A stretch of 41,413 bases of DNA, from NCBI GenBank assembly GCA_017446155.1, contig JAFSRI010000056.1:1-41413 (forward strand), read 5' to 3'. The translations under genes and the position numbers were made by a program. Shown in pieces: positions 1 to 8,993 of the stretch. The notes beneath the pieces are model-generated. The model had not been told where the DNA came from, did no database searches, and saw only the letters and a program-made list of their open reading frames with translations. Origin of the DNA: Clostridia bacterium (lineage in GTDB: Bacteria > Bacillota > Clostridia > Oscillospirales > CAG-272). Numbering within the stretch: position 1 is the stretch's first letter; every line of letters begins with the position of its first letter.

Positions 1-3000
1 CCGCTGCCGAGCGTCTGCCCATCGGATGTAACCGTGTAATTTGCGTCGCTTACAGCGCCCTCCGGGACATCGTATGTCATAAGCAGCGTCGCGGACTGGT
101 TCGGGTTAAGATTTACAGTGAATTCTTTGCTCTTCGAGCCAACCGTCGCAGTAATTGATGTGAGTTTATCTGTTCCCGTGTTTGTCACGGTGAACTGTAC
201 CGGTGTAGTTAATCCGGGGATAACCTCGTCGATATTAGTTTCAACTGTCACGTCAGCGGCGATCTCCGGGAATGTCCCCGTCGCGAGCTTGATTGAAGAA
301 ATCGCCTCACCGTCGAGAATATCGAGGTTATTCGGGGTATCAGGGTTGTTATTGACGGTATTGTTCGCCGCCGCGTTAAGGTCGATCGAATCGTATACGC
401 CGATTCCTTCGATGGTGTCGTAGTCGCTGCCAAGTATAATGGCGTGGATGGCACCGTCGGCGTCGGTATATACGTCGAAGTGATCAATAGTATAGTTTTT
501 AGATGTTTCAGCAATATTCGTGGGCGCAGTAATGCCGATCACGTTATCAGCTTTAAAGAAGCGAACAGCGTTCAACTCGTACTTGCCTGCGTCATCAGCC
601 TTGTCGCTATCCTTGCGTTGCGACCACACGATTGAAACATTCGTCAAGTCTTCATTATTGACGGGAGCCGAGAAATGGAAGTCGGAGCTGATGCCCGTCT
701 CTCCCGTTCCGCCGATGCTCTCGGGGAAGTCGATGTCGTAACTGCCGTTGGCATTGATGCGAGCCAGGCGGATGTCGTGCGCCACGACCGCTTTCTGCGT
801 TGCGTTGCCATCGTCGTCATAATCGACAGTCGATCCCTCGCCTGCGTCATGTTCGGAATACCAGCCGAGTACGAAATAGCCATTGTCCTCGTTGACAGCC
901 GTCACCTGCGCGTTTGTATCGGTATAGTCGTCGTTCGTCAAACGCCCCGTGGTAAGAACGCTGCCGTCGGCGTTGATAACTGTGTAGAACGTCTCGGTAG
1001 TGGTGACGTCATCACCTGTGCGGACGGTATACGTCAGAATAGCCGTGCCGTCGGGGAGCATTGCGGAGTCAAGGGCGTTTACCGAACCGGCACTGCCGTT
1101 ATATGCAACTTGTACGGTCGTCCACTCGGTACCGTTGTAGATACGATAATTGATGTTGTTTTCCACGTCGAAAGCGGCGGTAATATCGTTGCTTGCCGTC
1201 ATAGAGGATGCGTACATACTGCGCCAAGCAACGATAGCCCTATCCCCGTAGCTTGCCACCACGGGAGACATATCCGCCACAAAGTTGTCGGTAAGCCGCG
1301 TAGTCGTCCACGCCGTGCCGTTATAAATAGCGGCGTAAACTTCGGTTGCGTTGAACATCATGCCAAGGTCGTCGTTTGTAACGTCGGCGTCAATATCCAT
1401 TTTCGGCATTTCGATTTGCTTTACCCACGCGGCAAAAGCGTTGTCCTTGGTGCCGCTTGCAACTACGTCGAGGTCGGCGAGGATATTGCCTTCGGACGTG
1501 TCGATGCGCCCCATATTATCGTATCCGTTACCGTTCTTTACGGCATAGCTTACGACGCCTTCGGCGTTTTGTGCGTTGTCATTATCGGAAATATACAGGA
1601 ACATCTCACCGTCGTCAGTAAACGCGGGATTAGAATAGGGGTAGGCGTTTGTCTGAACGTCAGTCATAGACCCCACAGCCTTAAAGAGACGTCTGCCGCT
1701 TGCGGCGCCGCTCATCCAAACTCTTTCTTTAAGTTCCAGGTAGTCGCGGCTCTCAAGTTCGGCTCCGCCGTCAATAGCGACCACGGCGCTGCCGTCCGCA
1801 AAGAGTAGCATTGTGTAAGCTCTGCCGCTCTTTGTCAAACCAAACAGTTGACCGTAACCCTGATCGGTCCAGTAGTTCTGGATTTGGTCGTAATTGTTCC
1901 ACTTCTTCGTCCAATTAAAGCCGGTGGAAGCGAATTTTTTGCTATACGAAATGAATAAAATTTTAACTTTCAGTTTGATGCCGATCTCGCCCGAAATGGT
2001 GAGCTTCGTTCCCGTGCTGGGCGCAGCGTCGCTGGGCGTGAGTAAAAGGAAATTGACGTCCGCGCCTATTTGACCGTAAATGCCAAGTTGCAGCGCCATG
2101 ATGGACACGTCGAAACCAAGTCCCGCAAACGCTTCGATTGATACGCCCATTGCAGCGTCGAGAAGCATTGCTCTGGCGGTGTCTTTGTTGCCGAACGCCA
2201 CTTCCAGATCGGCGTGGAAGCCCGTTTCAAAGGAGATGAACGCAGGAACGGGACCGCACATGAAGGTCTGCCCCCACTCGTAACTGCCCTTCACGTTGGT
2301 ACCCACATTGCCGCCACGGAAAGCGATATCCCATTTGCCGTCCTCAATATCTATACGCGCCTCCAAGATGATGGTGCCATAGAAGTTGAACTCCATCTTT
2401 CCCTCGCCGTTGTCGTCGCTGTCCTTCTTTTTGCCGGAATCCTCGAGTTCTTTCATGAGCTTGTTGTAATCCTCGGCAATGTCGTCGGGATTATAATTGA
2501 CCGACACGCCGTCGCCGTCGTCGTCATCCTCGCGACCGTTTTCGCCGACAAGTGCTATAATGCGGAATACGGCGGGGTCTTGCGTGGGCAAAATCATCAG
2601 GCTGATGGGGTTGTCTCCGCCCTCGCCGCTCAGATTTCCGAGGAATACAAAGCCTTTTTTGATCATGTCGTTTACGTTGATGCTACGGAAAATCGAGCCG
2701 ATGTCGGTCGTTTCTCTAAGCGTATCGCGAACCTCTTTGCCGACAGTCTCAACGCCGTTGTCTTTGTTGGTAAGATCCGGCTGATTGGAAACGTTGGTAA
2801 TGCCAAAAGGCATATTGATATTTGCAATGGTCAATCCGCCGCGCGTAAAGACCGCCTTTACGCGTGCCGTAGGCGTCTTTGCCGTATCGTCGATGCCGTC
2901 CGTTCTCATATCGGCGTCCGTCATCACATAGGTGCTCCTGAGCATCGGCACCGCGGAGAACGGGAACACATAATAGGTTGCATCGCTCAGTTGCTCCAGA

Positions 3001-6000
3001 TTGGTTATCTGCGTTGCCTGAGCGTTGTCACCCAAAAGATCACTTTGACCGGTGAGTTTTTTTCCGTCCGTTGTGTAGAAGGCAAACTTAACGACATTCG
3101 CTCCCACGTAGGTCGAGTAACCCCTCGTGCCGTACATGTTTTCTCCCACTCCGACGGTTTCACCCGGCAGTGCAATATCCGTATAAAGCACAGCTTTCGG
3201 GAAGTTAGGAGAAATACCGATGTTGACGGTAGAATCGATGACGTTGCGAATATAAGAGGTCGGCTGAGTGCCGTTAAGATACTGCTGATACTCCTGACGG
3301 ATGATCTGAGGCGCCGTAGCGTTTCCTCTCACTTTTTGGAGATTGATAATGGCGTCGGAAGGATCGTCTGACAATGGATCAACGAGGATATAACCGGGTT
3401 GATAGCCTTCGATACGGTATTCGTAGACGTACGTCAAACCGCGCTTCAATCCATCGTCCACCGTAAGTTGCGTGGGGTCATAATAGAGAGTTATCTTGCC
3501 GTTATTGACGCTAACGACTACGTCGTCGCGGATGATCTGTCCACCTTCACCCTTTACGGTGCGAACGCCAAAAGTCGGGCAGTATTCCCCGCCCTTATAG
3601 ATACCCGTGCGAAGAGTCGCCGTGCCGGTATAAGGTTTGCCGTCCGGTTTAAGTATGGTAAGCGTTTGGTTGGAAATAGGCGCTAAAACGAGGTTGTTGC
3701 AAGGATAAATTTCCAGTTTTGTAATATTTTTCTCGCCGCTGACGAGATATCTGTGCTGAATAGTTCCGACGTAGGTCTCCCCGTCGTATTCTGCCATAGC
3801 TACCACTTCGCTTACGATCCCATCGGGTTCGTAAACGATAAGCTCGCCGTTTTCATCGCTGTGTAATTCACGAGTTACGCCCTTGCCGTTGGTATACGTC
3901 ACGTATGTCGTGGTTTTGGGTAAGAAGCGGAACAAAACGAGTTTGTTCTTAAGCGTATTGACGGTCACGTTGATACTTCTCGTCGTGCCGGTCGTCGCGT
4001 GCACCGCGGTAATGGTAACGGGCGCGTCAGCAGTTCTGTCATCGGTTGCCACGATCAAAAAGTCCGTGGTGGGAATATAAGAGGTATAGCTGTAGTTGCG
4101 CAGATCCGAATAAGAGCCGTTTTCCTTGTGGTTGATCGTTACGGCGTCGCTCATGCTTCCGTCGGCTTCCTTGTAAGACCATTGCATTCTGTCTGAAATA
4201 ACGCCCCAAACGCCACTGCCGTAGTTTACGGAAATAACGCGTTGGAGACCGATGTCGGAGCGCAACGTATCAAAATCGTAATTGCTGATCGTGATGCCCG
4301 CGCCTTCCCCGTCTTTGTCAACAAGGTCGGCGATTTTGGGATTGTTGTCTATATTGATCGTTCCGCTTGCAACTTCGGTGCCGTTGCCGACTTTGCCGCC
4401 GGTACTTCCGCCGATCTCGCCTAAGGCAACGTCTTTAATCAGCAATTCCAGTACGTCGTTGTTGTATACCGTAAGCAACAGGGAGTCCACGCTCCACGGG
4501 TCGGTTGCTTTGTTGCGGGCATATACCGTGATTGTATACGCTTTTCTGAGGCCCTCAAAAGCGTCGGGAACAAACGGAATAACGCCGCCCGTGGCTTCCG
4601 TCATCGGTCCGACCGCTTCACCCGAGCCCTGCACGGTGTATTTCACTTCAACGTTTGCACCCGCGTTTTCAATCGTGTAGGTGATCGTCGGGATATGTTC
4701 CGTATTAACGTACGCGCTGGCAAGGTCACCCAGCGTGATCTTTGCGGGGATCTGCTTCACGTCAAGATAAGCGATGGCGTAGAAAGTTTGCGTCTTATCC
4801 CCGTCGCTGAACTCCGCGCTGATCGTTACAGCGTAAGCGCCCTCTCCCTCCAGTGCCGCGCCCGGCACGGTGATATGCGAAAGCGCGTTATCCGCCGATG
4901 CGGAAAATACGCCCCAGCCCGGCACGTCTATCCTTTGCGCGTTTGCGGGCAAGGTGTTGAGATCATCCCGGTTTATGCCGCCGATTTTATATAACTCAAC
5001 GTGGTATGCGGTGCCGCCTGCCAGCTTGTTATGCTGCGCGAGGTTGGAGGAGAACATGACATCCGCGTCGTGCCCCGCAAGCGCCTGACGAATTTGTGAA
5101 GATCTCGGGACCGTCAGGTACGGCGCCGCCTCGCACACACGAATATAAATCGGCAGATTATAACTCATCTGATTTGATGGAGAGAAGAATTCGCTGCCGT
5201 GTACCAAAATCGTGTTGTTGATCTGGTTGGTATGCGTAAAGACGATCTCGGGCGCGTGTATGTTGGTCGGAATAAGAGCAGCCACGTACAGATCGTCGGT
5301 GGAAAGGTCTTCCCAGACAAAGTGCTCGCCGTCCGTATCGGGCAGCCATTCCAGATTTTCAAACAATCTGCCGTTAGCTCCGCGAGCAAAATCCAGTCTG
5401 TCGCTGATACGAAGCGCGACTTTCAGATCCTCCGCCCCCTGATTGACTTTGGCAAGCCAAATGGGAGGCACCTCCGCCACTTCCTTGTCGCTCGTTACCT
5501 CAACGTTATCTATCGCAAAGTAACATTCGGTATCGCTTTCGTCTTGCGTATTATAGAAATACCACGTAAGAGTGTAATAACCTTGGGGCAGATCGTAAGA
5601 GAAATGCTGCCAGGACGGGGTGTTCTCCCTTACAGTCAAAACGGTGTCCCCTAGTTTGCCGTCATTTCTGCTTAAGGAGACGTAGGCATTGTTTCCCGTG
5701 TCGTCGGTAACGCATTTATAGTCGAAAGAAATCTTGCCCTCCCTTTGAAGATAGAGTTTAAGATACAACGCGGAACCGCCATAGTTTTCATCCTTATTCA
5801 GAAGGTTTCCGGACCTTGCATAGTCCCTGTCTCCCTCGGTAACGGTTTCCCACATCGTATCCTGACTGTAAAAATGCAGGCTGTCGCTTATGCTTTCTAT
5901 CGGGAAGTAGCCGTCGGGTATCCACTCTGTTTCCCGCTGCGTCACGGCGCCGTCCGTTGTGATCACAACGTTGTCTATATACACGTGGTCGTCAGCCGAG

Positions 6001-8114
6001 TCGTTGCTGGTTTTTTGCTGGTTTATGTATTCCCAGGAGATCGTATGGGTCCCCGCGGAAAGCTCTAAGGTGTAAGTCTGCCATGTTTGCCCGTCACCGT
6101 ATTTGGAAAACACTAAGCTCGACCCCTCGGCTGCGCTTGGGGCCGGGTATACTTGGAGGTAGAAGGCATCGTTTATCTGATCGTATTTATTATAAGAAGT
6201 TTTATAATGATAGTCAAAAGAAAGCGTTCCCGGCTTTTCCAGCGTAACCGTAAGCTTCAAAGCGGAGGTGGAGTAGTTCATGTAGCCGGGTTCACATTTC
6301 CCCGCCGCGGCGTAGGTCCTGTCTCCGTCGGTTTCGACGTGCCACGGGTAATCGATACTGCTGTTCTCAAAAACCAGATCTTCGTTCAGGCAGTCGAAAG
6401 GAACGTAATATTTCGCGCTCGCCTTGGCTTGCGCAAAGACCTCGTAAAGTTCCTCGTTGACCATATATTCCACGTCGTACTGTCTTTCGGGATATCCGGT
6501 ATTGGCGGGATATACGTATGGGAATTCGGGATTTTCGGGGTTCAAAAGTCTTATAAAGCCGTTTTCCGCCGGTTCCCAACTGCCCTCCTCACGGATTTTA
6601 TATTCGTCGTTGGTCATCGTGTAAGCGGACGGAACGTAATAGTGCAGGCATCTGCCGGGGATTTTGGGCGCGGTACGGTAGTTGTCTACACCTCCTACCC
6701 ACCTATCTTCGTAGTCGTTTTCGATCCAAGTAAAACCATCACTCGAATAGTGGCCGCCTTTCCTCCAAGAATAACTCTGGGTCGACCAGTAACGGTAGCC
6801 AAGCGCGTCCGTTTGCGCCTCGCTCCAAGCGGGGAGATGGCTCACCACGCCGTCCTTCCTTGCTCCCCCTGTCCAACTAGTCTCCACGGAAGTGTCCCAC
6901 GTAAGCGAACCGTCTCGGTCAACGTATAGACTCAGTGTATCCCTACGGACGTGGTGATCCCTGTTTGTGTGCGCGGCAAAGCGCGTCGCCACCGCAACAA
7001 CTCTTTCCAAACCGTCAACTACCTGCTCCACCAGATAGACGGGAAAGCGAACAGCGGCACCATACCCTTGTCCGGTAGCGTAAGTGCCCTCCTTTGAATA
7101 GGAGAAAAACATATAGCCAAAATAATACCTCAGGTTGACGGCGCCGTAGATCGGCAGATCCATCTCTATACCGATGCCGTTTTCTGTTATATCGACAAGT
7201 TTACCCGCGTCCGCGTCGCTGGCTATCCAGTTCTGGATAGCGTTGTCCGGGTCGTCCGTTTTAAACGGAATGACGACGGTTACCGTCGGGGCGCCGGGAT
7301 TATCGTCCACGCCGACTATGGCTTTTTCCCAGTCAAAGCTGTCCACTCTTATATTGCCTTCGGTGGTCGCGGCGTTCGGCTGCGGATTTGTGCCGGAGGT
7401 ATACTCATCGGTTATGTATTGCTCTTTGTCCTCCACGCCGGGATACAATTCGAAAGCATAGTTCTTGATGTAGGTGCTGCCGCTGACATACGGCGCATAA
7501 TAGTATTTGCCGTCTTCACTCACGGTCAGCGTTGCGGGCGTGTTCTCGACCAGCGTATAGTCCGTCGTGTCCTCGTCTTCGGTGCCTCGCAGTGCGTTGC
7601 CTGACAGGTGCAAAACGCCCGTTTTCAGCGTAGTCTCCAAGTCGACGGAACCTTTCTGTATGCTCGCAAGCAACGCTTCCAGATTGCTGACGTGTTCGTC
7701 GGTGACGGTTATTTCCTCATCCAGAAGTTCGGCAATTTCGATTGCCGCGCTCACCTGAGATATCTTCATTACTTGCTCCGCCGTGGCGGCGTTGCCGTTT
7801 ACGGTTATATCGCCTACGTCTTCGCCTTTTGCGATACGATTAGTCAACGCCGAAAGCGTAACGCTCTTGCCGTTTTCGCGGATATCGAGATCGACCATTT
7901 TGCAATTCTCGTCGACGATCCCGGCGGCATGCAACGCCTCCAGGTCCGCTCTGGCACGTGCCTCGTCGCCGTCATAAAGTTCGGTCAGCGAGTTCACCAA
8001 TTTTTCCGGCATGCTCTCCGCAAACGCATGAATGACTGTCGCCGGGATCATTAAAATGACCATCACCAGCGCCAGAAGCATGCTTGTCACTCTTGTAAGT
8101 ACATTTTTATTCAT
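1..8114 (-). CDS. Giant secreted multi-domain surface protein (3' end outside window)
   Basis: The minus-strand frame starting at ATG 8114 stays open to the window edge, about 2,704 codons, with no stop seen. AAGGAG lies 6 nt before the ATG. Residues 1-32 form a signal peptide ending in AFA, with likely cleavage before Glu33. Residues about 580-716 and 743-871 are two copies of a beta-sandwich-like module sharing GDR-Y, SFDY and IDNV motifs. Residues about 2200-2470 hold propeller-like repeats (NGTAWTT, NGTEWTT, VAWRS). The last visible part, after about residue 2600, looks like a CARDB adhesion domain (TPVQFTVTNTGTDKLTS). Segments around residues 1,990-2,060 are Gly/Ala-rich and hydrophobic but do not look like clear membrane helices. 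No catalytic motif was recognised. It is probably an extracellular adhesin or matrix protein; any anchor would lie beyond the edge. Several long frames on the opposite strand are shadows of this gene. Confidence 0.9.
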   Translation of the reverse strand, partial: MNKNVLTRVTSMLLALVMVILMIPATVIHAFAESMPEKLVNSLTELYDGDEARARADLEALHAAGIVDENCKMVDLDIRENGKSVTLSALTNRIAKGEDVGDITVNGNAATAEQVMKISQVSAAIEIAELLDEEITVTDEHVSNLEALLASIQKGSVDLETTLKTGVLHLSGNALRGTEDEDTTDYTLVENTPATLTVSEDGKYYYAPYVSGSTYIKNYAFELYPGVEDKEQYITDEYTSGTNPQPNAATTEGNIRVDSFDWEKAIVGVDDNPGAPTVTVVIPFKTDDPDNAIQNWIASDADAGKLVDITENGIGIEMDLPIYGAVNLRYYFGYMFFSYSKEGTYATGQGYGAAVRFPVYLVEQVVDGLERVVAVATRFAAHTNRDHHVRRDTLSLYVDRDGSLTWDTSVETSWTGGARKDGVVSHLPAWSEAQTDALGYRYWSTQSYSWRKGGHYSSDGFTWIENDYEDRWVGGVDNYRTAPKIPGRCLHYYVPSAYTMTNDEYKIREEGSWEPAENGFIRLLNPENPEFPYVYPANTGYPERQYDVEYMVNEELYEVFAQAKASAKYYVPFDCLNEDLVFENSSIDYPWHVETDGDRTYAAAGKCEPGYMNYSTSALKLTVTLEKPGTLSFDYHYKTSYNKYDQINDAFYLQVYPAPSAAEGSSLVFSKYGDGQTWQTYTLELSAGTHTISWEYINQQKTSNDSADDHVYIDNVVITTDGAVTQRETEWIPDGYFPIESISDSLHFYSQDTMWETVTEGDRDYARSGNLLNKDENYGGSALYLKLYLQREGKISFDYKCVTDDTGNNAYVSLSRNDGKLGDTVLTVRENTPSWQHFSYDLPQGYYTLTWYFYNTQDESDTECYFAIDNVEVTSDKEVAEVPPIWLAKVNQGAEDLKVALRISDRLDFARGANGRLFENLEWLPDTDGEHFVWEDLSTDDLYVAALIPTNIHAPEIVFTHTNQINNTILVHGSEFFSPSNQMSYNLPIYIRVCEAAPYLTVPRSSQIRQALAGHDADVMFSSNLAQHNKLAGGTAYHVELYKIGGINRDDLNTLPANAQRIDVPGWGVFSASADNALSHITVPGAALEGEGAYAVTISAEFSDGDKTQTFYAIAYLDVKQIPAKITLGDLASAYVNTEHIPTITYTIENAGANVEVKYTVQGSGEAVGPMTEATGGVIPFVPDAFEGLRKAYTITVYARNKATDPWSVDSLLLTVYNNDVLELLIKDVALGEIGGSTGGKVGNGTEVASGTINIDNNPKIADLVDKDGEGAGITISNYDFDTLRSDIGLQRVISVNYGSGVWGVISDRMQWSYKEADGSMSDAVTINHKENGSYSDLRNYSYTSYIPTTDFLIVATDDRTADAPVTITAVHATTGTTRSINVTVNTLKNKLVLFRFLPKTTTYVTYTNGKGVTRELHSDENGELIVYEPDGIVSEVVAMAEYDGETYVGTIQHRYLVSGEKNITKLEIYPCNNLVLAPISNQTLTILKPDGKPYTGTATLRTGIYKGGEYCPTFGVRTVKGEGGQIIRDDVVVSVNNGKITLYYDPTQLTVDDGLKRGLTYVYEYRIEGYQPGYILVDPLSDDPSDAIINLQKVRGNATAPQIIRQEYQQYLNGTQPTSYIRNVIDSTVNIGISPNFPKAVLYTDIALPGETVGVGENMYGTRGYSTYVGANVVKFAFYTTDGKKLTGQSDLLGDNAQATQITNLEQLSDATYYVFPFSAVPMLRSTYVMTDADMRTDGIDDTAKTPTARVKAVFTRGGLTIANINMPFGITNVSNQPDLTNKDNGVETVGKEVRDTLRETTDIGSIFRSINVNDMIKKGFVFLGNLSGEGGDNPISLMILPTQDPAVFRIIALVGENGREDDDDGDGVSVNYNPDDIAEDYNKLMKELEDSGKKKDSDDNGEGKMEFNFYGTIILEARIDIEDGKWDIAFRGGNVGTNVKGSYEWGQTFMCGPVPAFISFETGFHADLEVAFGNKDTARAMLLDAAMGVSIEAFAGLGFDVSIMALQLGIYGQIGADVNFLLLTPSDAAPSTGTKLTISGEIGIKLKVKILFISYSKKFASTGFNWTKKWNNYDQIQNYWTDQGYGQLFGLTKSGRAYTMLLFADGSAVVAIDGGAELESRDYLELKERVWMSGAASGRRLFKAVGSMTDVQTNAYPYSNPAFTDDGEMFLYISDNDNAQNAEGVVSYAVKNGNGYDNMGRIDTSEGNILADLDVVASGTKDNAFAAWVKQIEMPKMDIDADVTNDDLGMMFNATEVYAAIYNGTAWTTTRLTDNFVADMSPVVASYGDRAIVAWRSMYASSMTASNDITAAFDVENNINYRIYNGTEWTTVQVAYNGSAGSVNALDSAMLPDGTAILTYTVRTGDDVTTTETFYTVINADGSVLTTGRLTNDDYTDTNAQVTAVNEDNGYFVLGWYSEHDAGEGSTVDYDDDGNATQKAVVAHDIRLARINANGSYDIDFPESIGGTGETGISSDFHFSAPVNNEDLTNVSIVWSQRKDSDKADDAGKYELNAVRFFKADNVIGITAPTNIAETSKNYTIDHFDVYTDADGAIHAIILGSDYDTIEGIGVYDSIDLNAAANNTVNNNPDTPNNLDILDGEAISSIKLATGTFPEIAADVTVETNIDEVIPGLTTPVQFTVTNTGTDKLTSITATVGSKSKEFTVNLNPNQSATLLMTYDVPEGAVSDANYTVTSDGQTLGS

Positions 8115-8200
8115 GTGATCTCCTTGTTGTTTGACGTTTTTACATGATATTTGTCTTGCGGCAGGCAGCCGCTACATGTCTGTCAATTTTCCATAATTGT

Positions 8201-8229
8201 ATTATACACATAAATTTAATTATTTTCAA
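8201..8229 (-). promoter_or_regulatory. Sigma-A promoter of the giant surface protein gene
   Basis: Read on the minus strand, TTGAAA (8229-8224) and TATAAT (8206-8201) are separated by exactly 17 bp. This predicts a start near 8194 and an 80-nt leader. The leader contains a short hairpin (GCGGC-TGCCT-GCCGC) ahead of the AAGGAG ribosome site. A second possible TTGACA lies slightly further upstream. Confidence 0.75.
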
Positions 8230-8310
8230 GGTAAATTGTCAAATTTTGTACTTTAACGATTTTTAAAAAAACAGGCATGAAATAGTTTGAAAAAATTTTT
8301 TAATTTGATG

Positions 8311-8348
8311 AAAAAACAGGCACTCGGAAATTCCGGATGCCTGTTTTC
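8311..8348 (-). terminator. Terminator of the sugar operon
   Basis: Inverted repeat aaaacaggca (8313-8322) / tgcctgtttt (8338-8347), followed on the minus strand by a run of T. It lies just after the stop of the HAD phosphomutase gene and ends the seven-gene operon. Confidence 0.8.
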
Positions 8349-8357
8349 AGCTTTTGT

Positions 8358-8993
8358 TTATTTATCGTCAATAATCGTCAAAATATCCGACAGCCGTTTG
8401 ATCGTCTTAAATGCCGCAGGATGTTTTACCGCGTCGCCGATCGCAATCGGAACAAATCCTCCGGCTGATGCTGCGTCGATTCCCGCGAGAGCGTCTTCAA
8501 TAACGAAACATTCCGACGGTGAAAGATTTATTCGCTCCGCCGCCACAAGAAATACTTCCGGATCGGGTTTTGATTTTTTTATGTCGTTGCCGTCGGCTAT
8601 CGCGTCAAATTCATCTATCATACCTACTCTTTCAAGTATGAATTTTGTGTTTTTACTCGAAGAGCCGATAGCTGTTTTTATCCCGCGCGATTTAACGGCT
8701 TTGATCGTGTTTCTCACATCGTCAGAAACGTCGTCGGGCGTCATTTCAGACAAAAGCGCACGATATGTTTCATTTTTTTCAGCGGCAAACTCAGCCTTTT
8801 GCTCATCGGAAAATTTTCGTCCGCCGAGTACGATTTCAAGGCTTTCCATTCGGCTGACTCCGCGGAGGAGATTGTTTTTTTCTCTGTCAAACGGGATTTT
8901 GAGTCTGTCGGCGAGCTTTTTCCATGCTTGATAATGATACTCGTCTGTCGACAAAATCACCCCGTCCAGATCAAATATTACACCTTTAATCAT
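8358..8993 (-). CDS. pgmB: HAD-family beta-phosphoglucomutase-like protein
   Basis: A 211-aa protein close to the usual beta-phosphoglucomutase length (about 215-225). The N-terminus MIKGVIFDLDGVI has the HAD nucleophile Asp8 and general acid Asp10. It is followed by a cap domain, a GSSSKNTKF motif II region, KKSKPDPEVF with the conserved Lys, and VIEDALAGIDAA with the metal-binding acids. The ATG at 8993 starts at the HAD motif and overlaps the preceding gene's stop by 8 bp (ATGATTAA), which suggests translational coupling; a longer frame upstream would add 39 unrelated residues. Family members interconvert beta-glucose 1-phosphate and glucose 6-phosphate. No sugar phosphorylase is visible in the operon, so a sugar-phosphatase role remains possible. 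Last gene of the operon. Confidence 0.85.
   Translation of the reverse strand: MIKGVIFDLDGVILSTDEYHYQAWKKLADRLKIPFDREKNNLLRGVSRMESLEIVLGGRKFSDEQKAEFAAEKNETYRALLSEMTPDDVSDDVRNTIKAVKSRGIKTAIGSSSKNTKFILERVGMIDEFDAIADGNDIKKSKPDPEVFLVAAERINLSPSECFVIEDALAGIDAASAGGFVPIAIGDAVKHPAAFKTIKRLSDILTIIDDK

Noticed and set aside
675..3371. Two long plus-strand frames (675-1808, 377 codons; 2214-3371, 385 codons) that look like genes
   Set aside because: They lie opposite the giant minus-strand gene, have no ribosome site, and read as unusual His/Arg/Val-rich proteins without domains; the minus frame gives coherent domain sequence.
5158..5389. Minus-strand frames at 5158-5349 and 5165-5389
   Set aside because: They are in other frames than the giant gene, which reads through this region without a break; no sign of a frameshift.
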